A DNA stretch of 64,000 nt. Origin: Methylobacter sp. (GTDB lineage Bacteria; Pseudomonadota; Gammaproteobacteria; Methylococcales; Methylomonadaceae). The translations under genes were made by a program, and so were the position numbers. Positions 9,127-17,520 of this stretch are shown one piece after another; position 1 is the first letter of the stretch, and each line of letters starts with the position of its first letter. Below the pieces are notes generated by a model. It was not told the DNA's origin. It worked only from the letters and a program-made list of their open reading frames with translations, and did not search any database. The DNA lies in contig JAPLRU010000093.1 in the NCBI GenBank assembly GCA_026399025.1, forward strand, positions 50,113 to 114,112. The letters run 5' to 3'.

Positions 9127-9702
9127 TTATTTGAGAAGCTGATCCAATGCCAGATTCAATTCCAGCACATTGACCCGAGGCTCACCCAATATTCCCCATT
9201 GCCGGCCTTGTGTATAACGCTCAACCAACTCAGTCACGCTGTCCGGCGACATCTGTCTGGCCTTGGCGACACGGCTGACTTGATAAGCGGCGGCGGCAGG
9301 GCTGATATGAGGATCGAGCCCGCTGGCCGAGGCGGTCACCAAATCCACCGGTACCGCTTCCGAGTGAGTAGGATCGGCATCACGTAAGGCTTTGATCCGC
9401 GCTTGAACTGCGTCGATCAAAGCAGGATTGGTCGGCCCTTGATTGGAACCGCTGGAGGCTCCGCCGTTATAAGCAGCGGGCGAAGTTGCCGAAGGCCGTC
9501 CCCAAAAATATTCGGGGCGGCTGAATGTTTGACCGATTAATTCGGAACCGAGCGGTTGCTCGTTACTGCCGAGCAAACTGCCGTTTGCCTGAGTGGGGAA
9601 TGCGATTTGCGCGATCAACGTGACCGCTAAGGGATAAGCAATACCGGTCAATGCAGTTAAGCACAAGAGTAGGATGAATGCGGGTTTGACTGTAGTTTGC
9701 AT
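9127..9702 (-). CDS. kdpC: KdpC, potassium-transporting ATPase C subunit
   Basis: Single-span KdpC subunit of the KdpFABC K+ pump. One N-terminal helix ([28 protein letters not shown]) is followed by the conserved [22 protein letters not shown], the [10 protein letters not shown] segment, [30 protein letters not shown] and the C-terminal [16 protein letters not shown]. The ORF track starts 33 codons upstream. I place the start at MQTTVKPAF (191 aa, the family's usual length) with AGGA 8-9 nt upstream. Unusually, about 2.1 kb of foreign sequence separates it from kdpB. Confidence 0.93.
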   Translation of the reverse strand: MQTTVKPAFILLLCLTALTGIAYPLAVTLIAQIAFPTQANGSLLGSNEQPLGSELIGQTFSRPEYFWGRPSATSPAAYNGGASSGSNQGPTNPALIDAVQARIKALRDADPTHSEAVPVDLVTASASGLDPHISPAAAAYQVSRVAKARQMSPDSVTELVERYTQGRQWGILGEPRVNVLELNLALDQLLK

Positions 9703-9880
9703 AAATAATTCCTGTAGTTTTAGTTTGATAGGATCTGCCAATGTTTTGTTTCCAGACTCCGGCAGTTGGAAAAGTTTGAGTATTTCCGAACACATTTTCA
9801 CGCGAAGCGATTATTTTGCGCCGGTCGCCAAACTCAGCTTTCGCTGTCTCGGAAAGCTAGAGCTTGGAAGCAAGCAGAAC

Positions 9881-10087
9881 CTACTTCAAAATATTGCTGC
9901 GTAGCGATTGCCAAACGCTGCTATCGATTTCCCGCGCCAAATCGTCGGCTTGTTCTTGGGTTAACCGGCTGCTTTGATTCAGCGCCGTCGACTCGATGTA
10001 ATCCAGAACATTAGTCAATGCGGTTTGCGTCATTGAATGCTTGGGGATACGGATTACAATATCCTGGTCATCTAAGGTCATCTTCAT
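9881..10087 (-). CDS. Small third gene of the vapBC-like operon
   Basis: 68 aa, MKMTLDDQDIVIRIPKHSMTQTALTNVLDYIESTALNQSS and so on. The ATG at 10087 overlaps the vapC stop by 4 nt (ATGA), so it is translationally coupled to the toxin. It is acidic and probably helical. Its RLTQEQADDLAREIDSSVWQSLR tail looks like the toxin-wrapping tail of an antitoxin, but no known antitoxin fold can be recognised. A second antitoxin or a transcriptional co-regulator are both possible. Confidence 0.55.
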   Translation of the reverse strand: MKMTLDDQDIVIRIPKHSMTQTALTNVLDYIESTALNQSSRLTQEQADDLAREIDSSVWQSLRSNILK

Positions 10088-10482
10088 AGATTTAACCAAT
10101 CCTCAAGCAGTAAATCCGGGACTCGGATAAATTCTTTGGTGTTATGGCTCACTAAAGTCACGCGATTGGCTCTGGCGGTTGCGGCAATCAAAAGGTCATT
10201 AGCCCCAATCGGTTTGCCTGTTTTCGTTAGCAAAGCCCGGATTTCACCGTAATGTGTTACCGCATTGTCATCAAAAGGCGCGCTTGGCAGCTCGGCGAAA
10301 AATTCTTTTAATAAGGCCTGATTGGCCGTTATCCGTTCGCTTTTGCATGCGCCAAACCAGAGTTCCGCTTTTACTATCGAGCAGAGCATTAACTTTTCCA
10401 TGCCTACCGTTCTTATTTTGGCGATAACCGCTGGATTATTTTTCAGGAAAGCAATGCAAGTGTTGGTGTCTAATAAATACAT
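10084..10482 (-). CDS. vapC: VapC-type PIN-domain toxin
   Basis: Site-specific RNase toxin of the VapC type. The start YLLDTNTCIAFLKNN has the first catalytic Asp and the TNTC signature. SIVKAELWFGACKSE carries the conserved Glu. GANDLLIAATARANRVTLVSHNTKEF has the distal acids, and VPDLLLEDW closes the fold. I start at MYLLDTN (132 aa), whose ATG overlaps the upstream antitoxin stop as TAATG. The ORF track begins 3 codons earlier. It is coupled to the 68-aa gene downstream. Confidence 0.9.
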   Translation of the reverse strand: MYLLDTNTCIAFLKNNPAVIAKIRTVGMEKLMLCSIVKAELWFGACKSERITANQALLKEFFAELPSAPFDDNAVTHYGEIRALLTKTGKPIGANDLLIAATARANRVTLVSHNTKEFIRVPDLLLEDWLNL

Positions 10483-10706
10483 TATTGCCACTCTTCCCGA
10501 ATTTCCGGCAACAGTGTGTCTAACTCCGGAAAATCGGGAATCGCTCCGGCGAAACGTTGGATAAACGCTTCGGTATCGGGTTTCTTAAAACTGTCTTCCA
10601 CAGGCAGAACGATGATTTCAGCTTGTTGGTAATGTTTAAATTCGGACGGTAATTTGACGGTCATCACATCACCCTCTATAGATTGGATTTGTCTTAATGC
10701 GATCAT
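10482..10706 (-). CDS. vapB: VapB-like antitoxin
   Basis: 74 aa. An N-terminal strand-rich region (IQSIEGDVMTVKLPSEFKHYQQAEIIVLPVED) resembles a swapped-hairpin DNA-binding antitoxin. A helical C-terminal tail (TEAFIQRFAGAIPDFPELDTLLPEIREEW) is likely to bind the toxin. AGGAAA lies 8 nt before the ATG. First gene of a three-gene operon with vapC (TAATG overlap). The class is inferred from context and layout, because sequence motifs are weak. Confidence 0.75.
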   Translation of the reverse strand: MIALRQIQSIEGDVMTVKLPSEFKHYQQAEIIVLPVEDSFKKPDTEAFIQRFAGAIPDFPELDTLLPEIREEWQ

Positions 10707-10778
10707 TTTTATTTCCTATGAACCTAGAGCTTGGGGAACGGGCCGGACAGGGCAATATGCTCTGCCCGGCTTCGGCTT

Positions 10779-11519
10779 TCATATGTTGATATTTATATCT
10801 ATATGATTGTTTTTTAGCCATAAATTCAGGGCATTGTTGAATTCTTTGTAAACTATAATTGCATCTGACAATTTAAGATGGCTACTTCCGTAAGGAACTC
10901 TAAGTGGCTTCTTATCTAGACTCTCTTTTTTGGAACCCTTCTCCAAAACAAACTGCTTTTCCAGTGCAATAGAGTCATCATTAAACCAATTCTTAGAATA
11001 ATCGCTTGCCACAAAGTAACTTGCCGTGTCCAGTTTATTTAGTATTTGAAATAGCTCTTTTGGAAAAAAGGGGTTATGGATAATTTCATTGTTCAACTCA
11101 TTGAAGAAATGAGGGTGTTCATAGTCGGGAGGAAAATGTTTCACTATATAGCGATCTTCCTTTGCGATATCCTCAAGAGATTTATAATTTCTGGCTGAAA
11201 AGCAAATAAGACTTCCCATTAGCACTTTCCCATCTCGCGAAATAACGGTGAAGCCAGCGTTAGGATTTTTTTGAATATGTTCCAATAAGCTAGTAATTAG
11301 CTTAAATTGTTCCTTTAGTACCTCATTCTCTAACCGGCTTTTCTGCCATTGAGTGGATGATATATATAGTCCTATTAATGTGATAATTATTGCTAAGAAA
11401 CCAACAATTGGCATTAATAGCTTGTCTGGAATATGGCAAGACAAATACAAATATATAACGAATGAAGCAATGGCAATAGTTAGAGCTAGTAATAGCAATA
11501 TAAAATTATTTATTTTCAT
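10779..11519 (-). CDS. Hypothetical two-TM membrane protein, AT-rich
   Basis: 246 aa, not recognised. Two N-terminal membrane helices (about 6-28 and 34-56) precede a short coiled stretch (WQKSRLENEVLKEQFKLITSLLEHIQKN) and a soluble domain of about 170 residues starting FTVISRDGKVLMGSLICFSARNYKSL. The gene is clearly more AT-rich and more Lys/Asn/Ile-rich than its neighbours, which points to recent acquisition. It sits in the block that separates kdpB from kdpC, next to the vapBC-like operon. No function can be assigned. Confidence 0.6.
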   Translation of the reverse strand: MKINNFILLLLALTIAIASFVIYLYLSCHIPDKLLMPIVGFLAIIITLIGLYISSTQWQKSRLENEVLKEQFKLITSLLEHIQKNPNAGFTVISRDGKVLMGSLICFSARNYKSLEDIAKEDRYIVKHFPPDYEHPHFFNELNNEIIHNPFFPKELFQILNKLDTASYFVASDYSKNWFNDDSIALEKQFVLEKGSKKESLDKKPLRVPYGSSHLKLSDAIIVYKEFNNALNLWLKNNHIDININI

Positions 11520-11612
11520 TTTTTCTCAGCTTGAAACGCCATTGCGCTCTTAACGTTACGGACATCTAAATTAGTACATTGTAAATTTCACAAAGTATGT
11601 GATTCATGCTTC

Positions 11613-11723
11613 TCACACTCCCCCCCCCAACCCCAGATCAATCAACTTAATCCCAATAAACGGCACAATAACCCGACCGCCACCGTAAACCAACAGATTA
11701 TTGCGCAGCAATGTCTCTGCATT
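11613..11723 (-). pseudogene. Duplicated 3' end of kdpB
   Basis: On the minus strand this reads [36 protein letters not shown]-stop. It almost repeats the true KdpB C-terminus [35 protein letters not shown] at 11848-11953. The DNA is about 90% identical, with several differences silent and the reading frame kept. It is a gene fragment, not a gene. The two copies flank palindrome 11728-11831. Confidence 0.85.
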
Positions 11724-11727
11724 CGCT

Positions 11728-11831
11728 CGTTCCCAAGCTCCAGCTTGGGAATGCAGTCTTGGAAGCTCCAGCTTCCCGGCTCGCGAAGCTGGAGCTTCGC
11801 TAACTGGGTTCCCAAGCCGGAGCTTGGGAAC
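11728..11831. repeat. REP-like palindrome, family A variant
   Basis: CGTTCCCAAGCTCCAGCTTGGGAATGC at one end and TTCCCAAGCCGGAGCTTGGGAACC at the other form nested hairpins. It differs from the other family A copies by AAGCTCCAGCTT in place of ACGCTCCGGCGT. It lies between the true kdpB end and its duplicated fragment. Confidence 0.8.
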
Positions 11832-11847
11832 CAGCGCAATTTATAGT

Positions 11848-13922
11848 TCACAACACCCCCAACCCCATATCAATCAACTTAATCCCTATAAACGGCACAA
11901 TAACCCCGCCGCCACCGTAAACCAACAAGTTATTGCGCAGCAATGTCTCCGCATTTTGCGGCCGGTAAGTCACGCCTTTCAAAGCCAACGGAATCAACGC
12001 GACGATAATCAAGGCATTAAAAATAACCGCCGCAAGTATCGCGTTGTCCGGGCTGCTCAGTCCCATGATATTAAGCACGCCGAGTTCGGGATAAGTACTG
12101 GCGAACGCGGCCGGAATAATCGCGAAATACTTGGCTAAGTCATTCGCTAAGCTAAACGTGGTCAGCGCGCCGCGCGTCATCAGCATTTGTTTGCCGGTTT
12201 CAACAATTTCGATCAGCTTGGTCGGGTTGGAATCCAGATCGACCATGTTCCCGGCTTCCTTGGCCGCCTGCGTGCCCGAATTCATTGCCACCGCGACATC
12301 GGCTTGAGCCAAAGCGGGAGCATCGTTGGTGCCGTCGCCGGTCATCGCGACCAAACGGCCTTCGGCTTGTTGTTCACGGATCAATTTAAGTTTGGCTTCC
12401 GGCGTCGCCTCGGCCAAAAAGTCGTCGACGCCCGCTTCCGCCGCAATCGCCGCTGCGGTCAAACGGTTATCACCGGTAATCATGATGGTTTTAATGCCCA
12501 TATTGCGCAATTCGACAAAGCGCTCCTTAATGCCGCCCTTGACCGTATCTTTCAGTTCGATAACGCCCAACACCTGCCCATTGTCGACCACCAACAAAGG
12601 TGTGCTGCCCCGGCGCGCGACAATATCGGCAATGCGCATCGCTTCCTCGGGAAATTTTGCACCCAGGCTTTCCACATAGCCGCGTATCGCATCGACAGCG
12701 CCTTTACGAATTTGGCGTTCGCCGATATTGACGCCGCTCATCCGGGTTTGCGCGCTAAAAGCGACAAAGGTGGCATCCAAGTCATGAATATTACGTTCCC
12801 GGATCGCAAACTTCTGTTTGGCTAGAATAATGATGCTGCGACCTTCCGGCGTTTCGTCAGCCAACGTCGCCAGTTGCGCGGCATCGGCCAATTCTTTTTC
12901 GCTGATCAAACCGATCGGGAAAAAATCCGAGGCTTGACGGTTACCCAAGGTAATCGTGCCGGTTTTGTCCAGCAGCAACACATCCACATCGCCCGCCGCT
13001 TCAATGGCTTTACCCGAGGTGGCAATCACGTTTTTCTGCATCATCCGGCCGATACCGGCAACACCGATAGCGGACAGCAAAGCGCCGATGGTGGTAGGAA
13101 TCAGGCAGACCAGCAACGCCACCAGCACGGTAATCGACACCGGCGTACCGGCTTTGGCGACTTCCACGCCGTAGATGGAAAACGGCAACAAGGTCACGGT
13201 AGTCAACAGAAAAATCAGCGTCAATGCGACCAGTAAAATAGTCAGCGCGATTTCATTAGGCGTTTTTTGCCGCGTTGCGCTTTCGACCATCGCAATCATC
13301 CGATCCAGGAAAGCTTCGCCGGGATTGACCACAACCCGCGCCACCAGCCAGTGGGACAGGACCCGCGTACCGCCGGTGATCGGCCGGTGATCGAACTGAA
13401 ATCGCCGCCCGATTCGCGAATGACCGGCGCGCTTTCGCCGGTAATCGCGCTTTCATCGACGCTGGCGGCGCCTTCGATGACTTCACCGTCGGCGGGCACA
13501 AAGTCGCCCGCTTCAATCAGCACGATGTCGCCACGCCGTAACGAGGTGCTGGCGACTTTAGCGTAATCGGTGCTGTAACGCGGTTCATCCAGCTTCTTCG
13601 CCATGATGTCGCGCTTGGCGCTACGCAATGATGCCGCTTGCGCCTTGCTGCGGCCTTCGGCAACACTTTCGGCGAAGTTGGCAAACAACACCGTGAACCA
13701 CAGCCAAAAAGTCACCGCGAACATAAAGCCTGTTGAGGTCGAGTCACCGGATAGCAGCGCCGAAACCCACAGTCCGGTGGTCAGCAAACTGCCGATATAG
13801 ACCACGAACATCACCGGGTTTTTCCATTGTTGTTGAGGCGCCAGTTTACGTAAGGCATCGCCCGATGCATCCCATAGGATCCGGCGGCTAAATAGCTGTT
13901 GTGTATGACTTTGTGTGTTCAT
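11848..13922 (-). pseudogene. kdpB: KdpB, K+-transporting P-type ATPase B subunit, frameshifted
   Basis: Catalytic P-type ATPase of KdpFABC, here split into two ORFs: 13296-13922 (N-terminal part) and 11848-13344 (C-terminal part). The N-terminal ORF carries helices and the actuator TGES motif and stays in frame to about residue 180 (DFSSITG). The C-terminal ORF has the phosphorylation motif [12 protein letters not shown] and [16 protein letters not shown]. Between them an 11-bp tandem duplication shifts the frame. Removing one unit gives a continuous 687-aa protein, the expected length. As written, no functional KdpB is made. Sequencing or assembly error, or a reversible slippage switch, are alternatives. 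Confidence 0.9.
13372..13393. repeat. Perfect 11-bp tandem duplication in kdpB
   Basis: Two adjacent copies of gccggtgatcg (plus strand). A single copy restores the kdpB frame as [27 protein letters not shown]. The unit is not a multiple of three, so gain or loss of one copy switches the frame. Confidence 0.95.
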
Positions 13923-13964
13923 TGATTATTTCTCACTTTGCTTTAATTTGTATTCATCGCGAGC

Positions 13965-14020
13965 GTAGGGCGTGCCGTGCGCGCCTTCAGCACCCCAAAG
14001 GCGCGCACGGCACGCCCTAC
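13965..14020. repeat. Perfect 23-bp inverted repeat between kdpA and kdpB
   Basis: GTAGGGCGTGCCGTGCGCGCC(TT) and its exact complement are separated by 10 nt. The transcript would form a very stable hairpin inside the kdp operon, which may act as an mRNA processing or attenuation element between kdpA and kdpB. Confidence 0.9.
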
Positions 14021-14049
14021 CATGACCCCGTTTATGTCCCATTAGTCCC

Positions 14050-14169
14050 GTAGGCCGGAATAAGCCGGTTCGAGCGGCAGCGAGAACTGGCGTTTCCGGC
14101 AAACACTTTCCAAATTCGCCGGAAACGCCACCTCGCGCTACGCGCTTGGGTGGCCTTATTCCGGCCTAC
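14050..14169. repeat. Long palindromic repeat, family B
   Basis: Starts GTAGGCCGGAATAAGCC and ends GGCCTTATTCCGGCCTAC, with inner arms GGCGTTTCCGGC and GCCGGAAACGCC. Related copies are at 19532-19651 and 35471-35653. The kdpA stop codon TAG lies inside this element. Confidence 0.9.
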
Positions 14170-15908
14170 GGAGCTGCATTCATGATTAAATGCTCGACCA
14201 CCGGACCTAAAGCCAAGGCGGGCACGAAGGTCAATGCGCCGACCAAAATCACAGTGCCGATCAGCAGCATCACAAACAACGGCGTATGCGTCGGTAAAGT
14301 GCCGACGGTGGTTGGCACCGTCTTTTTTGCCGCAAAGGAACCGGCAATCGCGAGTACCGGAATAATGATGCCATAGCGCCCGAACAGCATCGTGAAACCC
14401 AAAATCGTGTTATAAAACGGAGCATTGGCGCTAAGCCCGCCAAACGCGCTGCCGTTGTTGCCCGCAGCCGATGAAAATGCGTAAAGAATTTCGCTAAAAC
14501 CGTGCGCGCCGGGATTGGCGACCGCCGACTTGCCGACATCGACCATGACCGCCAACGCCGTTCCAGCCAAAATTAAGAAAGCCGGAATTAAAATAACGAT
14601 AGCCGACATTTTCATCTCGAAGGCTTCAATTTTTTTGCCGAGATACTCCGGCGTGCGGCCTATCATCAGACCGGCGATAAACACCGCGATCAGCGCAAAA
14701 ATCAGCATCCCGTAAAGACCGGAACCGACGCCGCCGAAAATAACTTCGCCTAACTGAATCAACCACATCGGGATCATGCCGCCCAGCGGCGTATAAGAAT
14801 CGTGCATCGAATTGACCGAACCGTTCGATGCCGCGGTCGTCGCCGTCGCCCAAATCACCGAATTGACGATGCCGAAACGCGTTTCCTTGCCTTCCATGTT
14901 GCCGCCGGACTGATCGATACTAATGCTTTGCTGAGCCCCAAGCGCGGACAGGGCCGGATTGCCGTTTTGCTCATAACCCACGGTAACGAATAACAAGCTG
15001 ACCAATACCAGCGTCATCGTCGACAAAATAGCCCAGCCCTGGCGGGTATCGCCGACCATGGTGCCGAAAGTGTGGCACAGCGCCGCCGGGATCAGTATCA
15101 GTAACAGCATTTCCAGGAAGTTGGCTACCGGTGTCGGGTTTTCGTAGGGATGCGCCGAGTTGGCGTTAAAAAAACCGCCGCCGTTGGTGCCCACTTGCTT
15201 AATCGCGATTTGCGAAGCCGCGGGTCCAACGGCCAAGGTTTGCGTCGCCGTTTCCGTTGCAGTGCTCGTTTGCTCAACTAACGGTACGGTATGGTAAGGT
15301 TTGAAGGTCTGCACCACGCCTTGCCCAACCAGCGCCACAGCTACCAGAAACGACAGCGGCAGCAGGATATACAAAGTGCCGCGGGTCAAATCCGCCCAGA
15401 AATTACCGATGCCGTCCGCATGAGTGCGCTGAAAACCGCGTATCAGCGCAACCAAAACCGCCATGCCGGTAGCGGCCGATAAGAAGTTTTGCACGCCGAG
15501 TCCCAGCATTTGAGTCAAATAACTCATCGTCGCTTCGCCGCTATAACCTTGCCAATTAGTGTTAGTCATAAAGCTGATCGCCGTGTTGAATGACGAATCG
15601 AGAGTGACATTGGCCATTTGTTGCGGATTTAAAGGCAGATAGGCTTGCAGCATTTGCAAGGCGAATACCGCCAGCCCGCCGAACAGATTAAACCAGAGCA
15701 GAGCGGCCGCGTAATTTTTCCAGCCCATTTCTTGTTCCGGGTTAACCCCGCTCAAACGATAAAACCCCGCTTCCAAGGGCCCCAGTATGCGCTTAAGCAA
15801 TAACGGGCGATTTTCATACACCGCCGCCATATAAACGCCCAATGGCTTTGCCAGCACCAACAGGACGACAAAATATAAAATGATTTGCAATAAGCCGTTC
15901 GTAGTCAT
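14166..15908 (-). CDS. kdpA: KdpA, K+-binding and translocating subunit
   Basis: Channel-like subunit of the KdpFABC pump. 580 aa with about ten hydrophobic helices. Selectivity-filter regions typical of the superfamily of K+ transporters are visible, including FMTNTNWQGYSGE, NGGGFFNANSAHPYENPT and AGNNGSAFGGL. The ATG shares one base with the kdpF stop (TAATG). The C-terminus is GPVVEHLIMNAAP, and its TAG stop is supplied by the family B repeat, so the last few residues may have been replaced. It is the second gene of the operon. Confidence 0.96.
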   Translation of the reverse strand: MTTNGLLQIILYFVVLLVLAKPLGVYMAAVYENRPLLLKRILGPLEAGFYRLSGVNPEQEMGWKNYAAALLWFNLFGGLAVFALQMLQAYLPLNPQQMANVTLDSSFNTAISFMTNTNWQGYSGEATMSYLTQMLGLGVQNFLSAATGMAVLVALIRGFQRTHADGIGNFWADLTRGTLYILLPLSFLVAVALVGQGVVQTFKPYHTVPLVEQTSTATETATQTLAVGPAASQIAIKQVGTNGGGFFNANSAHPYENPTPVANFLEMLLLILIPAALCHTFGTMVGDTRQGWAILSTMTLVLVSLLFVTVGYEQNGNPALSALGAQQSISIDQSGGNMEGKETRFGIVNSVIWATATTAASNGSVNSMHDSYTPLGGMIPMWLIQLGEVIFGGVGSGLYGMLIFALIAVFIAGLMIGRTPEYLGKKIEAFEMKMSAIVILIPAFLILAGTALAVMVDVGKSAVANPGAHGFSEILYAFSSAAGNNGSAFGGLSANAPFYNTILGFTMLFGRYGIIIPVLAIAGSFAAKKTVPTTVGTLPTHTPLFVMLLIGTVILVGALTFVPALALGPVVEHLIMNAAP

Positions 15909-15997
15909 TAAAACTTCTCCGGATAAAATAACGCCACCAGCAAATAAATGAATAAAGCGCCTGCGAGCAAGCCGCTCAAGCTGTAGATAAAGGTCAT
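15908..15997 (-). CDS. kdpF: KdpF, small membrane subunit
   Basis: Too short for the ORF track. The minus strand reads MTFIYSLSGLLAGALFIYLLVALFYPEKF (29 aa), a single membrane helix with the KdpF-type ending PEKF. GAGG lies 6 nt before the ATG, and the stop overlaps the kdpA start as TAATG. KdpF stabilises the KdpFABC complex. It is the first gene of the operon, so the kdp promoter should lie just upstream of 15997. Confidence 0.92.
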   Translation of the reverse strand: MTFIYSLSGLLAGALFIYLLVALFYPEKF

Positions 15998-16586
15998 GGT
16001 TACCTCTTTTTTATGAATGTATCGAATGGTTAATGTAACGCTGTCGTTATAAAAAAACTGTAAAAATCGCTGGGAATGTTACCGCCTCTTAGGTTATCGA
16101 AACTATTGTCAAATTCGGCTGCTTGCTTTCGCTACGAGGCAGGAGTCGAGTATTCCCAGAAGCGATAGTCATGTGTTTTCAGGCGGTTTGCGGACTAAAA
16201 AATGCAGGCTTTCCGACATCGCGTTGCCTACAGGATCTAGGTACTTAGGAACGCGCATGAAATAACTTGAGCATTTGATTCTCCTCAGCCCTCTCCAGCA
16301 GGAGAGGGAGCCGGTTGCCGAAGTTATTTCACGCACGCTCCTTAGCGTGAGCGGGAAGCGGAAGCTGCGAGTCATTGCGAGAAAAGATCGGTTAGGCTCG
16401 GGAAGTCTTATAGAATAATCGAAGCCCCAAAGTATCGCCTGTTTGCAAGCCAACACGATGAATTTTTCGTGCCCCTATCAAAACACCCAATCCGCTCCTA
16501 TTGTGACGCTGTACGAGTCCTTATAACCGCAATTATTGCGCTAAAGCCATAAATAACTTAAGTGTGCGCCATTTCGAGGTCGCGAT
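15998..16586. other. Intergenic region upstream of kdpF, with a palindromic element
   Basis: It should hold the kdpF promoter near 16000-16080; no operator could be identified by eye. At 16248-16341 a REP-like element has outer arms GGAACGCGCATGAAATAACTT and AAGTTATTTCACGCACGCTCC around an inner CCCTCTCC-AGCA-GGAGAGGG hairpin. The 95-aa ORF at 16169-16456 reads across this element and is not believed. Confidence 0.6.
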
Positions 16587-17069
16587 CTATCGGTCTGCGT
16601 CCGATAATAACCGCTTCTCCAACGCTTCCATACGCCTATGCAGCCGGGCCAACTCGTCGAGAATCTTAGCTTCTCCCGTTTGAACGCGACCGTCTTCCTG
16701 TTCGCTTTGGCTTATATCCCTCCCTAAAGCATGAATATTTCTGCCGATCAGGGCCACCGAAACCACGGCGGTGAATAAGGAGAACAATACCAGCCCAAAC
16801 AAAATCAATCCCGTTGCCAGCAAACGCCCGAAAAAGGAGACCGGGACCACATCGCCAAAACCCACATGAGTCATCGTCACCCAAGCGGACCAAATACCGT
16901 CGAAGGGCGATTTGATATTGGGATCAATCAGGAAAAGCAGCAGTCCGACAACCAAGGTTACCAAGGCCGCAAGCAAGACCAGATAGGTCAGATGCTTGGA
17001 CCTGAAGAGATCACCCCTGAGGCTGTTTCCCCATTGAAGCGCATTATGACATTCGGTTAACCAATACAT
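16587..17069 (-). CDS. Two-TM potassium channel (Ion_trans_2)
   Basis: 160 aa. Helix 1 (about 28-48), a pore loop with the filter THVGFGDV (residues 67-74) and helix 2 (about 80-108) make a KcsA-like pore. A C-terminal helical tail (GEAKILDELARLHRRMEALEKRLL) probably forms a tetrameric coiled coil. The filter is the VGFGD variant of TVGYGD. There is no RCK or cyclic-nucleotide domain. AAGGAC lies about 7 nt before the ATG. It lies upstream of the kdp operon on the same strand and fits a local K+ homeostasis theme. Confidence 0.88.
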   Translation of the reverse strand: MYWLTECHNALQWGNSLRGDLFRSKHLTYLVLLAALVTLVVGLLLFLIDPNIKSPFDGIWSAWVTMTHVGFGDVVPVSFFGRLLATGLILFGLVLFSLFTAVVSVALIGRNIHALGRDISQSEQEDGRVQTGEAKILDELARLHRRMEALEKRLLSDADR

Positions 17070-17169
17070 ATATTTTGTCCTTCTCTAATTTGTTACTCGA
17101 TTAATTGCAATATCAAATCATCCGCTCGGCATCGGCAGAGACCGATCCCAGCCAATCTGTTGAAGCACA

Positions 17170-17520
17170 TCAGAATGACTCAATGACTTTTCCGGTTGCC
17201 AAGTCGCACAACATAAACCACTCCAAACCGTCATGTCCTTGTATCTGGAATCGCACCATAAAATCTCCGTGCCGATGCTGCATTCGTTGTTTCTCAATCA
17301 GCCCCGGATGCAAACGCAACGTCTCCCGTTTACACGGTTCGATATTGACCTTGCTGGGCGGCAATGCGTAACGGTCGTTAATATTCGTATCCGCACTATC
17401 GGCCGTTGCGGACTTCACCCCGGATAGAGCATCTGCTGAATGAGCTAGGTTTGAAAATGCAGCTTGAATCATAAGACTTAACATTAAGATCAAAACTTTT
17501 TTAATAAACTTGTTATTCAT
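17170..17520 (-). CDS. Small secreted hypothetical protein
   Basis: 116 aa with an N-terminal signal peptide (KKVLILMLSLMIQAAFSNLAHSADA; cleavage probably after AHS-A). The mature part has two Cys residues (EPCKRE and MLCDLATGK) that could form a disulphide, and a C-terminal strand pair MVRFQIQGHDGLEWFMLCDLATGKVI. I do not recognise the family. GAGAC lies upstream of the ATG. It is upstream of the K+ channel on the same strand with a 100-bp gap. Confidence 0.6.
   Translation of the reverse strand: MNNKFIKKVLILMLSLMIQAAFSNLAHSADALSGVKSATADSADTNINDRYALPPSKVNIEPCKRETLRLHPGLIEKQRMQHRHGDFMVRFQIQGHDGLEWFMLCDLATGKVIESF

Noticed and set aside
11642-11851. 69-aa ORF between the kdpB end and its copy
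   Set aside because: It crosses the REP palindrome in a frame different from the KdpB fragment; only the fragment frame has homology.
16169-16456. 95-aa ORF upstream of kdpF
   Set aside because: Built from the palindromic element at 16248-16341; no ribosome-binding site and unnatural composition.
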